A stretch of DNA of 64,000 nucleotides from Salinicoccus hispanicus (GCF_009831115.1 NZ_WUUK01000004.1:124001-188000); one strand, 5' to 3'; positions 25,793-34,615 are shown, counted from the stretch's first letter. Numbers and translations: made by a program. Notes: generated by a model not told the origin, from the letters alone.

Positions 25793-26810
25793 AATAGACA
25801 TCGCCGCACGTAGCGGCAAGTAGTGCTTTAATTGTATGCATACGGTTCTCAGCTTGTTCAAATACTTTGGAATAGCCACTTCTGAAAACATCATCCGTCA
25901 CTTCCAGACCATGGACGCCGAACTTTTCATAGGCGAGCTGACCGACATCAGTCGTTGTATCGTGTATTGCCGGTAGACAATGGAGGAAGATTGTATTCTT
26001 GCCCGTCATGTCTACGAGTGCCTGATTGACCTGGTAGGGATGAAGCAGGTTGTAACGTTCTTCAAGAGCATCTTCTTCACCCATTGAGCACCAGACGTCT
26101 GTATAGATGACATCACTGCCTTTGATTCCTTTTTCTACATCTGATGTAATCAGGGACTTGCTGCCTGACTGGTGCTGCAGGTCCTTGGCAAGCTTCTGGA
26201 CCGATAGTGTCGGCTGCAGTGATTCCGGTGCCACTATATTGATGTTCACCCCGAGAATGGCACCTGTGATGAGCAGGGAATGGGCAACATTGTTTCTGCC
26301 ATCTCCAACAAAGGTGACTGTCTTGCCATGGTACGTACCGAGGTATTCTTTGATGGTCAGAAAATCAGCAAGCATCTGTGTCGGGTGCCATTCGTTTGTC
26401 AGTGCATTCCAGACGGGGATGTTTGCGTGCTCACCGAGTGCTTCGACTGTTTTCTGTTCAAACCCTCTGTATGCAATACCGTCGAACATGGTCCCCAGTA
26501 CTTTAGCAGTGTCTTCAACAGATTCCTTAGCGCCAAGCTGCATATCGTTTTTATTTAAGTATTCTACATTTGCGCCGAGTTTACCTGCAGCGACAGTGAA
26601 TGCAGAACGTGTGCGTGTGGACTGCTTCTCGAATATCAGTGCAATATGCTTGCCGCTCATGAAGCGGTGAGGAATACCATGCTTCTCTTTGGTCTTGAGA
26701 TCTTCTGCAAGATCGATCAGTGTTTCAAGCTGATGCTTATTGAAATCATATTCCTTCAAAAAATTTTTGCCATAGAAACTGATCAGGTCTAATTGTTTCG
26801 CCGCCCCCAA
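25791..26810 (-). CDS. arcB/argF: Ornithine carbamoyltransferase
   Basis: The 339-residue cytosolic enzyme interconverts ornithine plus carbamoyl phosphate and citrulline. Carbamoyl-phosphate and ornithine motifs are intact: [29 protein letters not shown] and HCLPA. It resembles staphylococcal ArcB closely, so a catabolic role in arginine breakdown is plausible, but no arcA, arcC or arginine synthesis gene is nearby. The start is TTG at 26810 with AAGGAG eight bases upstream; the nearest ATG is out of frame. Confidence 0.92.
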   Translation of the reverse strand: MGAAKQLDLISFYGKNFLKEYDFNKHQLETLIDLAEDLKTKEKHGIPHRFMSGKHIALIFEKQSTRTRSAFTVAAGKLGANVEYLNKNDMQLGAKESVEDTAKVLGTMFDGIAYRGFEQKTVEALGEHANIPVWNALTNEWHPTQMLADFLTIKEYLGTYHGKTVTFVGDGRNNVAHSLLITGAILGVNINIVAPESLQPTLSVQKLAKDLQHQSGSKSLITSDVEKGIKGSDVIYTDVWCSMGEEDALEERYNLLHPYQVNQALVDMTGKNTIFLHCLPAIHDTTTDVGQLAYEKFGVHGLEVTDDVFRSGYSKVFEQAENRMHTIKALLAATCGDVY

Positions 26811-26847
26811 ACCATCATCTCCTTAAAAAATTGATTAAAAGTAATTA

Positions 26848-26905
26848 TACATTAATGTAGCATAAAATCAAATAAATATTTAAAATAATGCATAAAAATT
26901 TATTT
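26848..26905 (-). promoter_or_regulatory. Palindrome and ArgR-box-like site upstream of the OTC gene
   Basis: TACATTAATGTA (26848-26859) is a perfect 12-bp palindrome. The AT-rich stretch near 26889-26905 (ATGCATAAAAATTTATTT) resembles ARG boxes of Gram-positive ArgR/AhrC. Function is inferred only. Confidence 0.35.
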
Positions 26906-27031
26906 TAATCATCTATTTTATAAATGTATCTTCTGAACTTGACTTTGAACCCGAAATGTCATAAACTACCGAATGGCGAACATATTAATTAATTAATAAC
27001 AATAATATTCGTATTTTAAGGAGAATTTTTA

Positions 27032-28015
27032 ATGGAAAATGTTTTTGATTACGAAGATATCCAGTTAATTCCGAATAAATGCATAGTAGATAGCCGAGCG
27101 GAATGCGACACATCAGTCACTCTCGGCAAACATACATTCAAATTGCCTGTAGTGCCTGCAAATATGCAGACAATAATTGATGAGACGATTGCACTCAAGC
27201 TGGCCGAGGAAGGCTACTTCTACATCATGCACCGCTTCCAGCCGGAAACACGCATGGACTTCATCAGATCGATGAAAAATAAAAATCTTATATCTTCAAT
27301 CAGTGTGGGTGTAAAAGAAGAAGAGTTTGATTTTGTTGATGCACTGAAGCAGGAGACGCTCGTTCCCGACTATATTACAATTGATATTGCTCATGGACAT
27401 TCAAACAGCGTCATCAGAATGATCCAGTACATCAAGGAACAGCTGCCCGATACATTCCTGATCGCAGGAAATGTAGGCACGCCTGAAGCAGTTCGTGAAC
27501 TGGAACATGCTGGTGCGGACGCAACAAAGGTTGGCATCGGACCAGGAAAGGTATGTATTACGAAAATAAAAACAGGATTCGGTACAGGCGGATGGCAGCT
27601 TGCTGCCCTCAGATGGTGTGCGAAGGCAGCAACGAAGCCGATTATTGCGGACGGTGGCATCAGAACGCATGGGGATATCGCTAAATCAGTCCGTTTCGGT
27701 GCTTCAATGGTCATGATCGGTTCACTGTTTGCAGGACATGAGGAATCACCGGGGGAAACTGTCGAGCGCGATGGTAAGAAATACAAGGAGTACTTCGGTT
27801 CCGCATCCGAGTTCCAAAAAGGTGAAAAGAAGAACGTCGAGGGCAAGAAGATGTTCGTGGATTACAAAGGACCACTCAGTGATACGCTCAATGAGATGGA
27901 ACAGGATCTGCAGTCTTCCATTTCTTACTCCGGCGGGAGTACATTGGAGGCCATCCGTACTGTCGACTACGTGATGGTGAAGAATTCAATCTTCAATGGA
28001 GATAAAGTATATTAG
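27032..28015 (+). CDS. guaC: GMP reductase
   Basis: The 327-residue enzyme reduces GMP to IMP and ammonia with NADPH in purine interconversion. It shares the IMPDH fold and has the catalytic cysteine loop [17 protein letters not shown], the phosphate-binding [15 protein letters not shown] and [18 protein letters not shown]. No CBS domains are present, as expected. AAGGAG precedes the ATG. Upstream CGAA-containing motifs (26969-26983) weakly resemble PurR boxes. It ends in a strong terminator. Confidence 0.95.
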   Translation: MENVFDYEDIQLIPNKCIVDSRAECDTSVTLGKHTFKLPVVPANMQTIIDETIALKLAEEGYFYIMHRFQPETRMDFIRSMKNKNLISSISVGVKEEEFDFVDALKQETLVPDYITIDIAHGHSNSVIRMIQYIKEQLPDTFLIAGNVGTPEAVRELEHAGADATKVGIGPGKVCITKIKTGFGTGGWQLAALRWCAKAATKPIIADGGIRTHGDIAKSVRFGASMVMIGSLFAGHEESPGETVERDGKKYKEYFGSASEFQKGEKKNVEGKKMFVDYKGPLSDTLNEMEQDLQSSISYSGGSTLEAIRTVDYVMVKNSIFNGDKVY

Positions 28016-28019
28016 ATGC

Positions 28020-28052
28020 AAAAGAGCCATTCACTTGTGAATGGCTCTTTTT
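28020..28052. terminator. Terminator between guaC and tyrA
   Basis: A 14-bp stem with a 2-nt loop has an A-run before and a T-run after it, so it can serve both convergent genes. Confidence 0.88.
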
Positions 28053-28063
28053 ATGTAGACTGT

Positions 28064-28927
28064 TCAATCCGATTCGGGAAGTTCCAGGTCATGCAGATCA
28101 TGATACCTGCGTCTCGCTTCGACCATCATTTCCTGCATGGTCTCGATATCCTCTGCTTCAATTGCTTCTTTAAGCAGATCCATCTGGGATTTGAATCGAT
28201 CGATATGATCCACCAGATAATCCTTGTTCATGATGAAAAGCTCGGGCCAGAGATTCTCATTGATATTTGTAATGCGGGTCAGATCTCTATAGCTGTCACC
28301 AGTATACTGCTTTGTATTTCTCTCTACATCGTCACTGTTTATAAGTGATAGTGCAATGACATGGGTCAGCTGGCTTGTAAAGCCTATGACATCATCGTGA
28401 AATTCGGGTGTCACTGCAGATACATTTCTGAAACCCAGCCGTTCGATTAATGAAGATAGCATCCTGATGTTCGGTTCCCTATTTCTGCCGGTCAGTGTAA
28501 AGAGATAGTTTGCACCTTTGAATACTTCACCACTGGCATATTTCAGCCCCCTGTTTTCCCTTCCGGCCATCGGGTGTCCGAAAATGAAATCTGCACTCTC
28601 AGGCAGAAGCGGTTCAATCTGACCGATGATGGAGCGTTTTATACCAGTGACATCAGTCAGTACAACATCAGACTTCAGGTAGGGTTTATATTTCTCAATC
28701 AGCGACTTCAATAGAAGAGGATAGACTGCAAAGATGACCAGATCAGTCTCCGGCAGTATTTCTTCTGGTTGGGTGAAACCTTTGATGATGACGCCATCCT
28801 GTTCTGCGCTTCGCAGCGCATTACTATCAACATCAATCGCGTATACATCATGTTCTGCTGCATTCTCCTTCAAGGATAGTGCGAACGAGCCGCCGATGTT
28901 TCCAAGGCCAACAATGGTAATATTCAT
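28064..28927 (-). CDS. tyrA: Prephenate dehydrogenase without ACT domain
   Basis: The 287-residue enzyme oxidatively decarboxylates prephenate to 4-hydroxyphenylpyruvate for tyrosine synthesis. Visible features are the Rossmann motif VGLGNIGGSFA, DVTGIKRSII, GHPMAGRENRG, and SQLTHVIALSL with the prephenate-binding helix. S. aureus and B. subtilis TyrA are longer because of a C-terminal ACT domain; this one ends after the catalytic part, so feedback by tyrosine through ACT is absent. It is divergent from the aromatic operon. GGAGGTAGAGTC precedes the ATG. Confidence 0.93.
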   Translation of the reverse strand: MNITIVGLGNIGGSFALSLKENAAEHDVYAIDVDSNALRSAEQDGVIIKGFTQPEEILPETDLVIFAVYPLLLKSLIEKYKPYLKSDVVLTDVTGIKRSIIGQIEPLLPESADFIFGHPMAGRENRGLKYASGEVFKGANYLFTLTGRNREPNIRMLSSLIERLGFRNVSAVTPEFHDDVIGFTSQLTHVIALSLINSDDVERNTKQYTGDSYRDLTRITNINENLWPELFIMNKDYLVDHIDRFKSQMDLLKEAIEAEDIETMQEMMVEARRRYHDLHDLELPESD

Positions 28928-29020
28928 GACTCTACCTCCACGTTCATTATATTAGAGTAGTATAAACATATTGGTTTTCCAAAGCAAACTTGATATTTCT
29001 GATTTTCTGACTATTCTGTG

Positions 29021-29049
29021 TTGACAAAGCCATATAAGGGGGCTATAAT
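29021..29049 (+). promoter_or_regulatory. Consensus sigma-A promoter of the aromatic operon
   Basis: TTGACA (29021-29026) and TATAAT (29044-29049) are separated by exactly 17 bp. Transcription would start near 29056, giving a leader of about 280 nt before the DAHP synthase gene. Confidence 0.85.
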
Positions 29050-29081
29050 GACTTTCAACACATCTCAAAAGAGGCGATTAT

Positions 29082-29135
29082 ATGTTACTCACCAGACAAC
29101 AACAGCATAATCAATCTTACTTTAGCTATTTTTGA
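29082..29135 (+). CDS. Leader peptide rich in Tyr and Phe
   Basis: An 18-codon frame encodes MLLTRQQQHNQSYFSYF and stops at TGA 29133-29135. AGAGG lies about 8-10 bases before the ATG. Four of the last five residues are Tyr or Phe, products of the pathway encoded downstream. It follows a perfect promoter and precedes a set of alternative hairpins ending in a terminator. This is the arrangement of amino-acid biosynthesis leader peptides that sense charged tRNA by ribosome stalling. Confidence 0.75.
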   Translation: MLLTRQQQHNQSYFSYF

Positions 29136-29138
29136 TAC

Positions 29139-29311
29139 CGTTTGTACCCATCATTGCGTACAAACGTAAAACAAATTCTGTTTGTATCAGTGATGGCTAA
29201 AGCATTTTGTGATGTCTAGCCATTTATATAATTAAGTGGCTAGGGTTCGGTATATCATCTTATTCAAACTACCGCCACTTATTTATATAAATAGGTGGCG
29301 GTTTTATTTTT
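29139..29311 (+). promoter_or_regulatory. Ribosome-mediated attenuator of the aroF-aroQ operon
   Basis: Successive mutually exclusive helices can be drawn by hand. P1 pairs 29139-29147 with 29158-29166. P2 pairs 29148-29156 with 29188-29196, enclosing 29159-29165 with 29180-29186. P3 pairs 29193-29199 with 29217-29223. P4 pairs 29216-29226 with 29233-29243. P5 pairs 29234-29240 with 29274-29280. P6 is a terminator, 29271-29286 with 29287-29302, followed by T-rich sequence. Each helix blocks the next. Stalling at Tyr/Phe codons leaves P1, P3 and P5 (read-through); a ribosome at the stop codon favours P2, P4 and P6 (termination). Confidence 0.7.
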
Positions 29312-29335
29312 ACAAATATACTGGGAGGTTTTATT

Positions 29336-30373
29336 ATGATTATTCATGTTGCGCACGATGCCAAGGAAAAGGAAATTAATGAACTGGTCAAGAATATTGA
29401 GGGAGCAGGTTTTGGAGTCAATCGTTCGGATGGTAAGAATCGGACAGTGATCGGCCTGATTGGTGATACTTCGGTCGTTACGGAAAATGATTTTGCAAAA
29501 TACAGGATTGTCGAGGGGGTTCATCGTATCCAAGCGCCATACAAGAAAGCAAATAGACAGTTTCACGAGGATGACAGCGTTATAGACATCGATGGTGTCA
29601 AAGTAGGCGCCGAGAACTTCATGGTATGTGCAGGACCTTGTTCGGTCGAGCATGAAGATGACATGGTCGCACTTGGCAAAAAGCTTAAAGCTGCAGGGGC
29701 CAATACATTCAGAGGCGGTGCATTCAAGCCGAGAACATCACCGTACGCTTTCCAGGGTCTTGGACTCGAAGGACTCCGTATCCTTAACGTAGTTAAAGAA
29801 GAAACAGGATTGCCGATTGTTTCGGAACTGATGTCCACGGATTACATCGACGATTTCGTCGAGATGGTGGATGTCATCCAGATCGGTGCGCGCAATATGC
29901 AGAACTTCGACCTGCTCAAGGCAGTTGGACAGACGAACAAGCCTGTTCTGCTGAAGCGTGGTATGTCAGCTACAATGAAAGAATGGTTGATGTCTGCAGA
30001 GTACGTTATGGCCGGAGGAAATGATAACGTCATCTTCTGTGAAAGAGGTATCCGTACTTTCGAAACAGCAACTAGGAATACACTGGATATCCAGGCAGTG
30101 CCGGTCATCCAGAAAGAGTCCCATCTGCCTATCATCGTTGACCCGAGCCACGCGGCGGGAGTAAGGCATCTCATTCCATCCATGGCCAAAGCGGCAGTGA
30201 TGTCAGGTGCCAACGGACTGCAGATTGAAGTGCATGAAGATCCTCAAAATGCGTGGAGTGATGGACAGCAGTGTCTGACACCGGATGAGTTCGGAGAACT
30301 GATGCAGACGATCAACATGCTGCTTGATATCGAGAAGAAGACTGCCACTGGCAAACAGATTGTGCAGCAGTAG
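29336..30373 (+). CDS. aroF: DAHP synthase, type I-beta, with N-terminal regulatory domain
   Basis: The 345-residue enzyme condenses phosphoenolpyruvate and erythrose 4-phosphate, the first step to chorismate. The catalytic barrel shows FMVCAGPCSVE, FRGGAFKPRTSPYAFQG, IQIGARNMQNFDLL, LLKRGMSAT, CERGIRTFE and DPSHAAG. Residues 1-85 form the ferredoxin/ACT-like extension known from Thermotoga AroF, where it mediates feedback inhibition. Staphylococcus instead has chorismate mutase fused at the N-terminus; here the mutase is a separate downstream gene. GGGAGG precedes the ATG. Expression is likely set by the upstream attenuator. Confidence 0.95.
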   Translation: MIIHVAHDAKEKEINELVKNIEGAGFGVNRSDGKNRTVIGLIGDTSVVTENDFAKYRIVEGVHRIQAPYKKANRQFHEDDSVIDIDGVKVGAENFMVCAGPCSVEHEDDMVALGKKLKAAGANTFRGGAFKPRTSPYAFQGLGLEGLRILNVVKEETGLPIVSELMSTDYIDDFVEMVDVIQIGARNMQNFDLLKAVGQTNKPVLLKRGMSATMKEWLMSAEYVMAGGNDNVIFCERGIRTFETATRNTLDIQAVPVIQKESHLPIIVDPSHAAGVRHLIPSMAKAAVMSGANGLQIEVHEDPQNAWSDGQQCLTPDEFGELMQTINMLLDIEKKTATGKQIVQQ

Positions 30374-30389
30374 ATAAGGAGGGGTAGCC

Positions 30390-30683
30390 ATGAATACACA
30401 TGAAAAATTGAGATATAGAATTGATGAACTGGATGCAGAGCTCATTGCATTGTTTGAAGCACGGATGCAGGTTGCTGAGAATATCGCTGAATACAAGATG
30501 CAAAATAATATTCCGGTATTTGACGAAGCACGTGAAGAGCAAGTTGTTTGTAGAAACGTAGGAAGACTGCAAGATCAAAGTCTGGAGATCTATGCAGACT
30601 CATTTTTCAGGCATCTCATGGCGCTCTCCAAAAAACGGCAGCATGAAAACTTAAAAAATTGTAATGTCTCCCATAAGATATAA
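30390..30683 (+). CDS. aroQ: Chorismate mutase, AroQ class
   Basis: The 97-residue all-helical protein converts chorismate to prephenate, the substrate of TyrA encoded across the divergent region. Family pattern: LRYRIDELDAELIALFEARMQVAENIA with the active-site Arg residues, then EYKMQNNIPVFDEAREEQV. It starts 16 bp after the DAHP synthase stop with AAGGAGG, so it is in the same operon. It probably binds the DAHP synthase non-covalently, a known way for free AroQ to regulate that enzyme (inference). Confidence 0.93.
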   Translation: MNTHEKLRYRIDELDAELIALFEARMQVAENIAEYKMQNNIPVFDEAREEQVVCRNVGRLQDQSLEIYADSFFRHLMALSKKRQHENLKNCNVSHKI

Positions 30684-30685
30684 GA

Positions 30686-30714
30686 AATAGCCTGCGATAT
30701 TATCGCAGGCTATT
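30686..30714. terminator. Bidirectional hairpin between aroQ and metA
   Basis: A 13-bp stem with a 3-nt loop; the metA stop codon lies within it. Confidence 0.8.
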
Positions 30715-31624
30715 CTAGTTCTGACAGGTCATAGTAGGTATTCTGGTATGTTTCGTTGATCCAATTGCCGAAAAGCAGATGTCCATGACTTTTCCAAGTG
30801 AATACAGGATCAGCAGACGGATTGTCTTCCGGGAAGTAGTTGTGGGGCAATGCAATCTTCTCGCCTGCCTCCTGGTCCCTGTCATACTCATTTTTAAGGG
30901 TGTTGCGTTCATATTCCAAATGCCCGAATATGAACAGATTACGCTGATCTTTGGTACATAGGATATCCGGTCCGAAAGTGGGGTGTGACGATAGTATATC
31001 AAGCGCCTCGACACTTTCCACAGCTGTTCTATCCACCTGGGTATGTCTGGATTGAGGGACCCTGTAAGTATCGTCGAACCCTCTCATCAATGAATGGGTC
31101 GGCATCAGATTGTCATAGTCGAAAATACCGAACAGTTTGCTTGGGAGGAGTGATTTCTGGATGCCGAAATAGTGGTTCAGGGCAAACTGGGCACCCCAGC
31201 ATATGAAGAATCTGGAAAACACATGGGTCTCCGACCAGTCGACGATTTCACGGAGTTCTTCAATATAGTTCACCTGTTCAAAATCCAATGTCTCAACAGG
31301 CGCACCTGTGACGATCATTCCATCATAACGTCTGTTACGCACTTCTTCCAGAGTATGGTAGTACTTCTGAAGGTGACTGGTGGGTGTGTTCCTGCTATGG
31401 TGTGTGGACATGTACATGAAGTCGATATCCACCTGCAGAGGCGAGTTTCCGAGCAGTCGAAGCAGATGGAGCTCGGTTTCTTCTTTCTTGGGCATCAAAT
31501 TCAAAATGATTATGCGAAGCGGGCGTATATCCTGGGTATAGGCCCGCTTCGCTTCTATAGTATATACATTTTCCTTATGAAGGCGCTCCGTGACAGGAAG
31601 TCCTTCAATAATTTTAATTGGCAT
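30710..31624 (-). CDS. metA: Homoserine O-acetyltransferase, MetA type
   Basis: The 304-residue enzyme acylates homoserine, the entry step to methionine. Catalytic C142 lies in FICWGAQFALNHYFG; the His/Glu pair lies in the SRHTQV...GHLEYE region. Residue 111 is Glu (GAPVETLDFE); in this family Glu at 111 marks acetyl-CoA use and Gly marks succinyl-CoA, so O-acetylhomoserine is the predicted product. Its ATG overlaps the metY stop by one base (TAATG), so translation is coupled. Confidence 0.95.
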   Translation of the reverse strand: MPIKIIEGLPVTERLHKENVYTIEAKRAYTQDIRPLRIIILNLMPKKEETELHLLRLLGNSPLQVDIDFMYMSTHHSRNTPTSHLQKYYHTLEEVRNRRYDGMIVTGAPVETLDFEQVNYIEELREIVDWSETHVFSRFFICWGAQFALNHYFGIQKSLLPSKLFGIFDYDNLMPTHSLMRGFDDTYRVPQSRHTQVDRTAVESVEALDILSSHPTFGPDILCTKDQRNLFIFGHLEYERNTLKNEYDRDQEAGEKIALPHNYFPEDNPSADPVFTWKSHGHLLFGNWINETYQNTYYDLSELE

Positions 31625-32901
31625 TAGATTGCATCCAGCCCTTTCTTGAGATCATCCAGAATATCATCGATGTGCTCAAGACCAACAGATAGTCTGATGG
31701 TTTCCGGCTTTACACCGCCGGTGAGTTGCTGTTCTTCACTCAACTGGGAGTGCGTGGTTGAAGCGGGATGGATGACCAGTGATTTGGCGTCTCCGACATT
31801 GGCGAGTAACGAAAAGAGTTCCAGAGTTTCAATGAAGTTTTTCCCTGCTTCATAACCACCTTTTACGCCGAAGGTGAATATGGAGGATGCGCCTTTTGGA
31901 AGATATTTTTCTTTCAGTGAGTAGTACCTGTTCGACTCAAGACCAGCATAGTCGACCCATTCCACTTTTTCGTGATTCTCGAGGAAAGCAGCAACCTTCT
32001 CTGCATTTTCCACATGCCTCTCCATGCGTAGAGACAGTGTTTCGATACCTTGTGTCAGTAGAAACGCATTGAATGGTGATAGGGATGCCCCTGTGTCCCT
32101 AAGAAGTGTGGTTCTTATTTTGAATGCATAAGCCGCCGGACCGAATGCTTCTGTAAATACAATGCCATGGTAGGACTCATCCGGTTCAGTCAAGCCAGGG
32201 AATTTGCCGTTATCCCAATTGAAATTGCCACCATCTACAATAACGCCGCCGATGGAAGTGCCGTGTCCGCCGAGAAACTTCGTTGCCGAGTGGACCACGA
32301 CATGGGCACCATGATCTATTGGTCTGCAGAGGTATGGTGTAGCAAAAGTGTTATCGACAATCAATGGGATGCCATTTTTTTCTGCAATCTCAGCAAGTGC
32401 CTCGATGTCTTCTACATTTCCTTCCGGGTTACCGATTGTTTCAATGAATATGGCTTTAGTATTCTCTTTGATTTCACGTGAAACATCCTCCGGATTTTTA
32501 GTATCGACAAGGGATGTTTCGATGCCGAACTTTTTGAAGGTATGGGTGAAGAGTGTATGTGTACCGCCGTATAAGCTCGTTGTTGAAACGATATGGTCTC
32601 CGCTATTGGCGACAGCCTGGATGGCGTAGGTGATTGCTGCCATGCCGGAAGCGACGCCAAGACCGGCAACACCACCTTCAAGCTCAGCGACCCGTGTTTC
32701 CAACGCTGCTGTTGTAGGGTTCATGATACGTGTATATATATTGCCGCTGTCCTGCAGACCGAATAGTTCTGCAGCATGTTTGGTGTCATCGAATACGTAG
32801 GATGTAGTCTGATAGATGGGAAGCGCTCGGGAGTTCGTAGTAGCATCCACTTCCTGTCCAGCATGAAGCTGTTTTGTTTCAAAACGGTGATTTTCTGCCA
32901 T
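31624..32901 (-). CDS. metY: O-acetylhomoserine sulfhydrylase
   Basis: The 425-residue PLP enzyme makes homocysteine from O-acetylhomoserine and sulfide. It begins MAENHRFETKQLHAGQEVD and has YTRIMNPTTAALE, SLYGGTHTLF, the PLP lysine in VHSATKFLGGHGTSIGG and the long insertion typical of MetY (about 425-430 residues, longer than MetI/MetC). AAATTTGGAGGAATG-type spacing supports ATG 32901. Operon metY-metA lies behind a SAM-I riboswitch, giving direct repression by S-adenosylmethionine. It links methionine synthesis to the sulfide-handling genes in the window. Confidence 0.95.
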   Translation of the reverse strand: MAENHRFETKQLHAGQEVDATTNSRALPIYQTTSYVFDDTKHAAELFGLQDSGNIYTRIMNPTTAALETRVAELEGGVAGLGVASGMAAITYAIQAVANSGDHIVSTTSLYGGTHTLFTHTFKKFGIETSLVDTKNPEDVSREIKENTKAIFIETIGNPEGNVEDIEALAEIAEKNGIPLIVDNTFATPYLCRPIDHGAHVVVHSATKFLGGHGTSIGGVIVDGGNFNWDNGKFPGLTEPDESYHGIVFTEAFGPAAYAFKIRTTLLRDTGASLSPFNAFLLTQGIETLSLRMERHVENAEKVAAFLENHEKVEWVDYAGLESNRYYSLKEKYLPKGASSIFTFGVKGGYEAGKNFIETLELFSLLANVGDAKSLVIHPASTTHSQLSEEQQLTGGVKPETIRLSVGLEHIDDILDDLKKGLDAI

Positions 32902-32929
32902 TGTACATTCCTCCAAATATAAATTAATA

Positions 32930-33068
32930 AAAAAGAGCCTACCCAAAGATTAAGGGAGACTCTCGCGTCAACTCATCTTTCAGGATAACACCTGTTGGAT
33001 TTAGCACCTTACTGAAAAGGTTGCCGGGCTTCGCAGGGCCATTCCCTCCACCACTCTGGATAAGCAAT
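32930..33068 (-). promoter_or_regulatory. SAM-I (S-box) riboswitch of metY-metA
   Basis: Read on the minus strand, the aptamer begins CTTATCCAGAG, has GTGGTGGAGGGA, GGCCC...GAAGCCCGGCAACC and GGTGCTAAATCC, all S-box consensus blocks. A terminator hairpin with loop TAATCTTT and a T-run (about 32932-32965) follows before the metY ribosome site. SAM binding would favour termination. Confidence 0.95.
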
Positions 33069-33160
33069 TATTTAATTAGAAACTATGTTACTATAATGAA
33101 AGTGAATTTGTCAAATACTTTTAAAATTTGAACTATTTTTGAAGCAGGAGTGTGAGACTG

Positions 33161-33412
33161 GTGGATATTCTGATTATCGTTCTGATGGTCATTGCATTGC
33201 TGCTGTTCATCGGCAGCCGCTATCAGCTGATGCAGACCAGAGAAAGACTCGATGCACATGATCATATGAAAGAGATGCGTGACAGTATTTTGAAGTATAC
33301 GAAGAAAGGAAAGACAAGAGCGGAAACAATCGATGCCATCATGCGGGATTATGGTCTTGAGCAGCGTGAAGCAGACTATATGTATGATCGGGTGAAAGGT
33401 GATCCTGAATAG
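33161..33412 (+). CDS. Small single-span membrane protein
   Basis: The 83-residue protein has one N-terminal transmembrane helix (about residues 2-20) followed by a charged helical domain ending MRDYGLEQREADYMYDRVKG. I do not recognise the family. GCAGGAG suits the GTG at 33161; the frame is open from 33152, but that GTG is too close to the ribosome site. The function is unknown. Confidence 0.6.
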   Translation: MDILIIVLMVIALLLFIGSRYQLMQTRERLDAHDHMKEMRDSILKYTKKGKTRAETIDAIMRDYGLEQREADYMYDRVKGDPE

Positions 33413-33528
33413 CTTGCAGGTGCATAGGAGTAGGACGATGGCTTTTCTTAATTGATAATGTCATATCTTAAGTATAGTATGAGGGTAATCTGATAAATAA
33501 AATTCAAGAAATTACGGAGTGGTTCAAG

Positions 33529-34584
33529 GTGTCCAATATGAAGCAGGCCCTTAAAATAGGATTTGCCTATACCGGTGTAGTAGTCGGTGCAGGCTTCTCT
33601 ACAGGGCAGGAAATACTGCAGTTCTTCACAAATCATGGATCAATGAGCATTTTCGCCATAATCCTTTCGGGACTGCTGGTTCTGTTTACAGGCAAATGGA
33701 CGGCGGATGTCGGGTTCGATATTAAAGCGGAGTCGCATGTCGATTCCCTTCTGAGCATTTTCGGGAACATTTTCGGGCGTATTGTTGATATCGTCCTCGC
33801 ATTCTTTCTTTATGGTGTCGCTGTCATCATGTTTGCAGGTGCCGGTTCCACATTTTATGAAAGCTTCGGTGTGGCCCCATGGATCGGTTCTCTGATACTG
33901 ATTATTGCCGTCTACATAACACTCAACCTGAACTTCAATCGTATTGTACTGGCATTGGGAGCGATCACACCTTATCTGCTGGCAATTGTCGTCATCATTG
34001 CTGTCATCAACTTTCTCAATCCGGCTGTGCCTTTTGGCGAAGCTGATCAGTATGCCAAGCCGGAAGCAACACCACCTGGGCCATGGTGGTGGAATGCGAT
34101 TACATACAGCGGCTTTACCATCGCTGTCGCTTTCAGTTTTTTGACCATGATGGGTTCGCGTTCCGATTCCAGGAAGGTTGCAGGATGGGGCGGTATCATC
34201 GGCAGTATAATCATCATACTGCTCATGTTCCTGATCAATAACGGTCTGCTGGCGCAGATGGATGAAGTGAATGAAGTGCAGCTGCCGATGCTCCTCCTGG
34301 CAAATGGAATCCATCCGGTACTTGGACTTCTACTTTCGATAGCGATGCTGCTGGTCATATATAATACAGCGGTAGGAATGCTCTATCCATTCCTGAACCG
34401 GTTCAGTAATCCTGGCAGCCAGCGTTACAAAATAATGCTTCCAGTAGCGCTTGTACTCGGCTATATATTGAGCTTTGCCGGTTTTGCCGATCTGGTCGGC
34501 ACAGTCTATCCGGTAATGGGGTATGTCGGACTGCTGCTCGGTATTGCGATGCTGGTCAAGTGGCTCAGAATGGTTACAAGATAA
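33529..34584 (+). CDS. YkvI-like polytopic membrane transporter
   Basis: The 351-residue protein has about ten transmembrane segments. The first one, KIGFAYTGVVVGAGFSTGQEILQFF, resembles the unwound TM1 of LeuT-fold transporters, as in B. subtilis YkvI. Substrate is unknown, but amino acid or ion symport is likely for this fold. GTG 33529 and ATG 33538 both have acceptable ribosome sites. It ends in a bidirectional terminator. Confidence 0.8.
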   Translation: MSNMKQALKIGFAYTGVVVGAGFSTGQEILQFFTNHGSMSIFAIILSGLLVLFTGKWTADVGFDIKAESHVDSLLSIFGNIFGRIVDIVLAFFLYGVAVIMFAGAGSTFYESFGVAPWIGSLILIIAVYITLNLNFNRIVLALGAITPYLLAIVVIIAVINFLNPAVPFGEADQYAKPEATPPGPWWWNAITYSGFTIAVAFSFLTMMGSRSDSRKVAGWGGIIGSIIIILLMFLINNGLLAQMDEVNEVQLPMLLLANGIHPVLGLLLSIAMLLVIYNTAVGMLYPFLNRFSNPGSQRYKIMLPVALVLGYILSFAGFADLVGTVYPVMGYVGLLLGIAMLVKWLRMVTR

Positions 34585-34614
34585 AAATCACCTCAATAAT
34601 GAGGTGATTTTTAT
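34581..34614. terminator. Bidirectional terminator
   Basis: A 15-bp stem with ATAA loop and A/T-rich ends sits between the YkvI-like and isochorismatase-family genes. Confidence 0.88.
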
Positions 34615-34615
34615 C

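Noticed and set aside
25438-25794. 118-codon plus-strand frame across the cstB start
   Set aside because: It overlaps the 5' end of cstB antisense, has no good ribosome site and no recognisable sequence.
26947-26985. PurR-box-like CGAA motifs upstream of guaC
   Set aside because: The motifs are in direct orientation, overlap closely and match the PurBox consensus only partly, so they are mentioned but not listed as a feature.
29136-29311. T-box riboswitch reading of the aroF leader
   Set aside because: The T-box sequence that pairs with the tRNA acceptor end is absent, while a leader peptide with a ribosome site is present.
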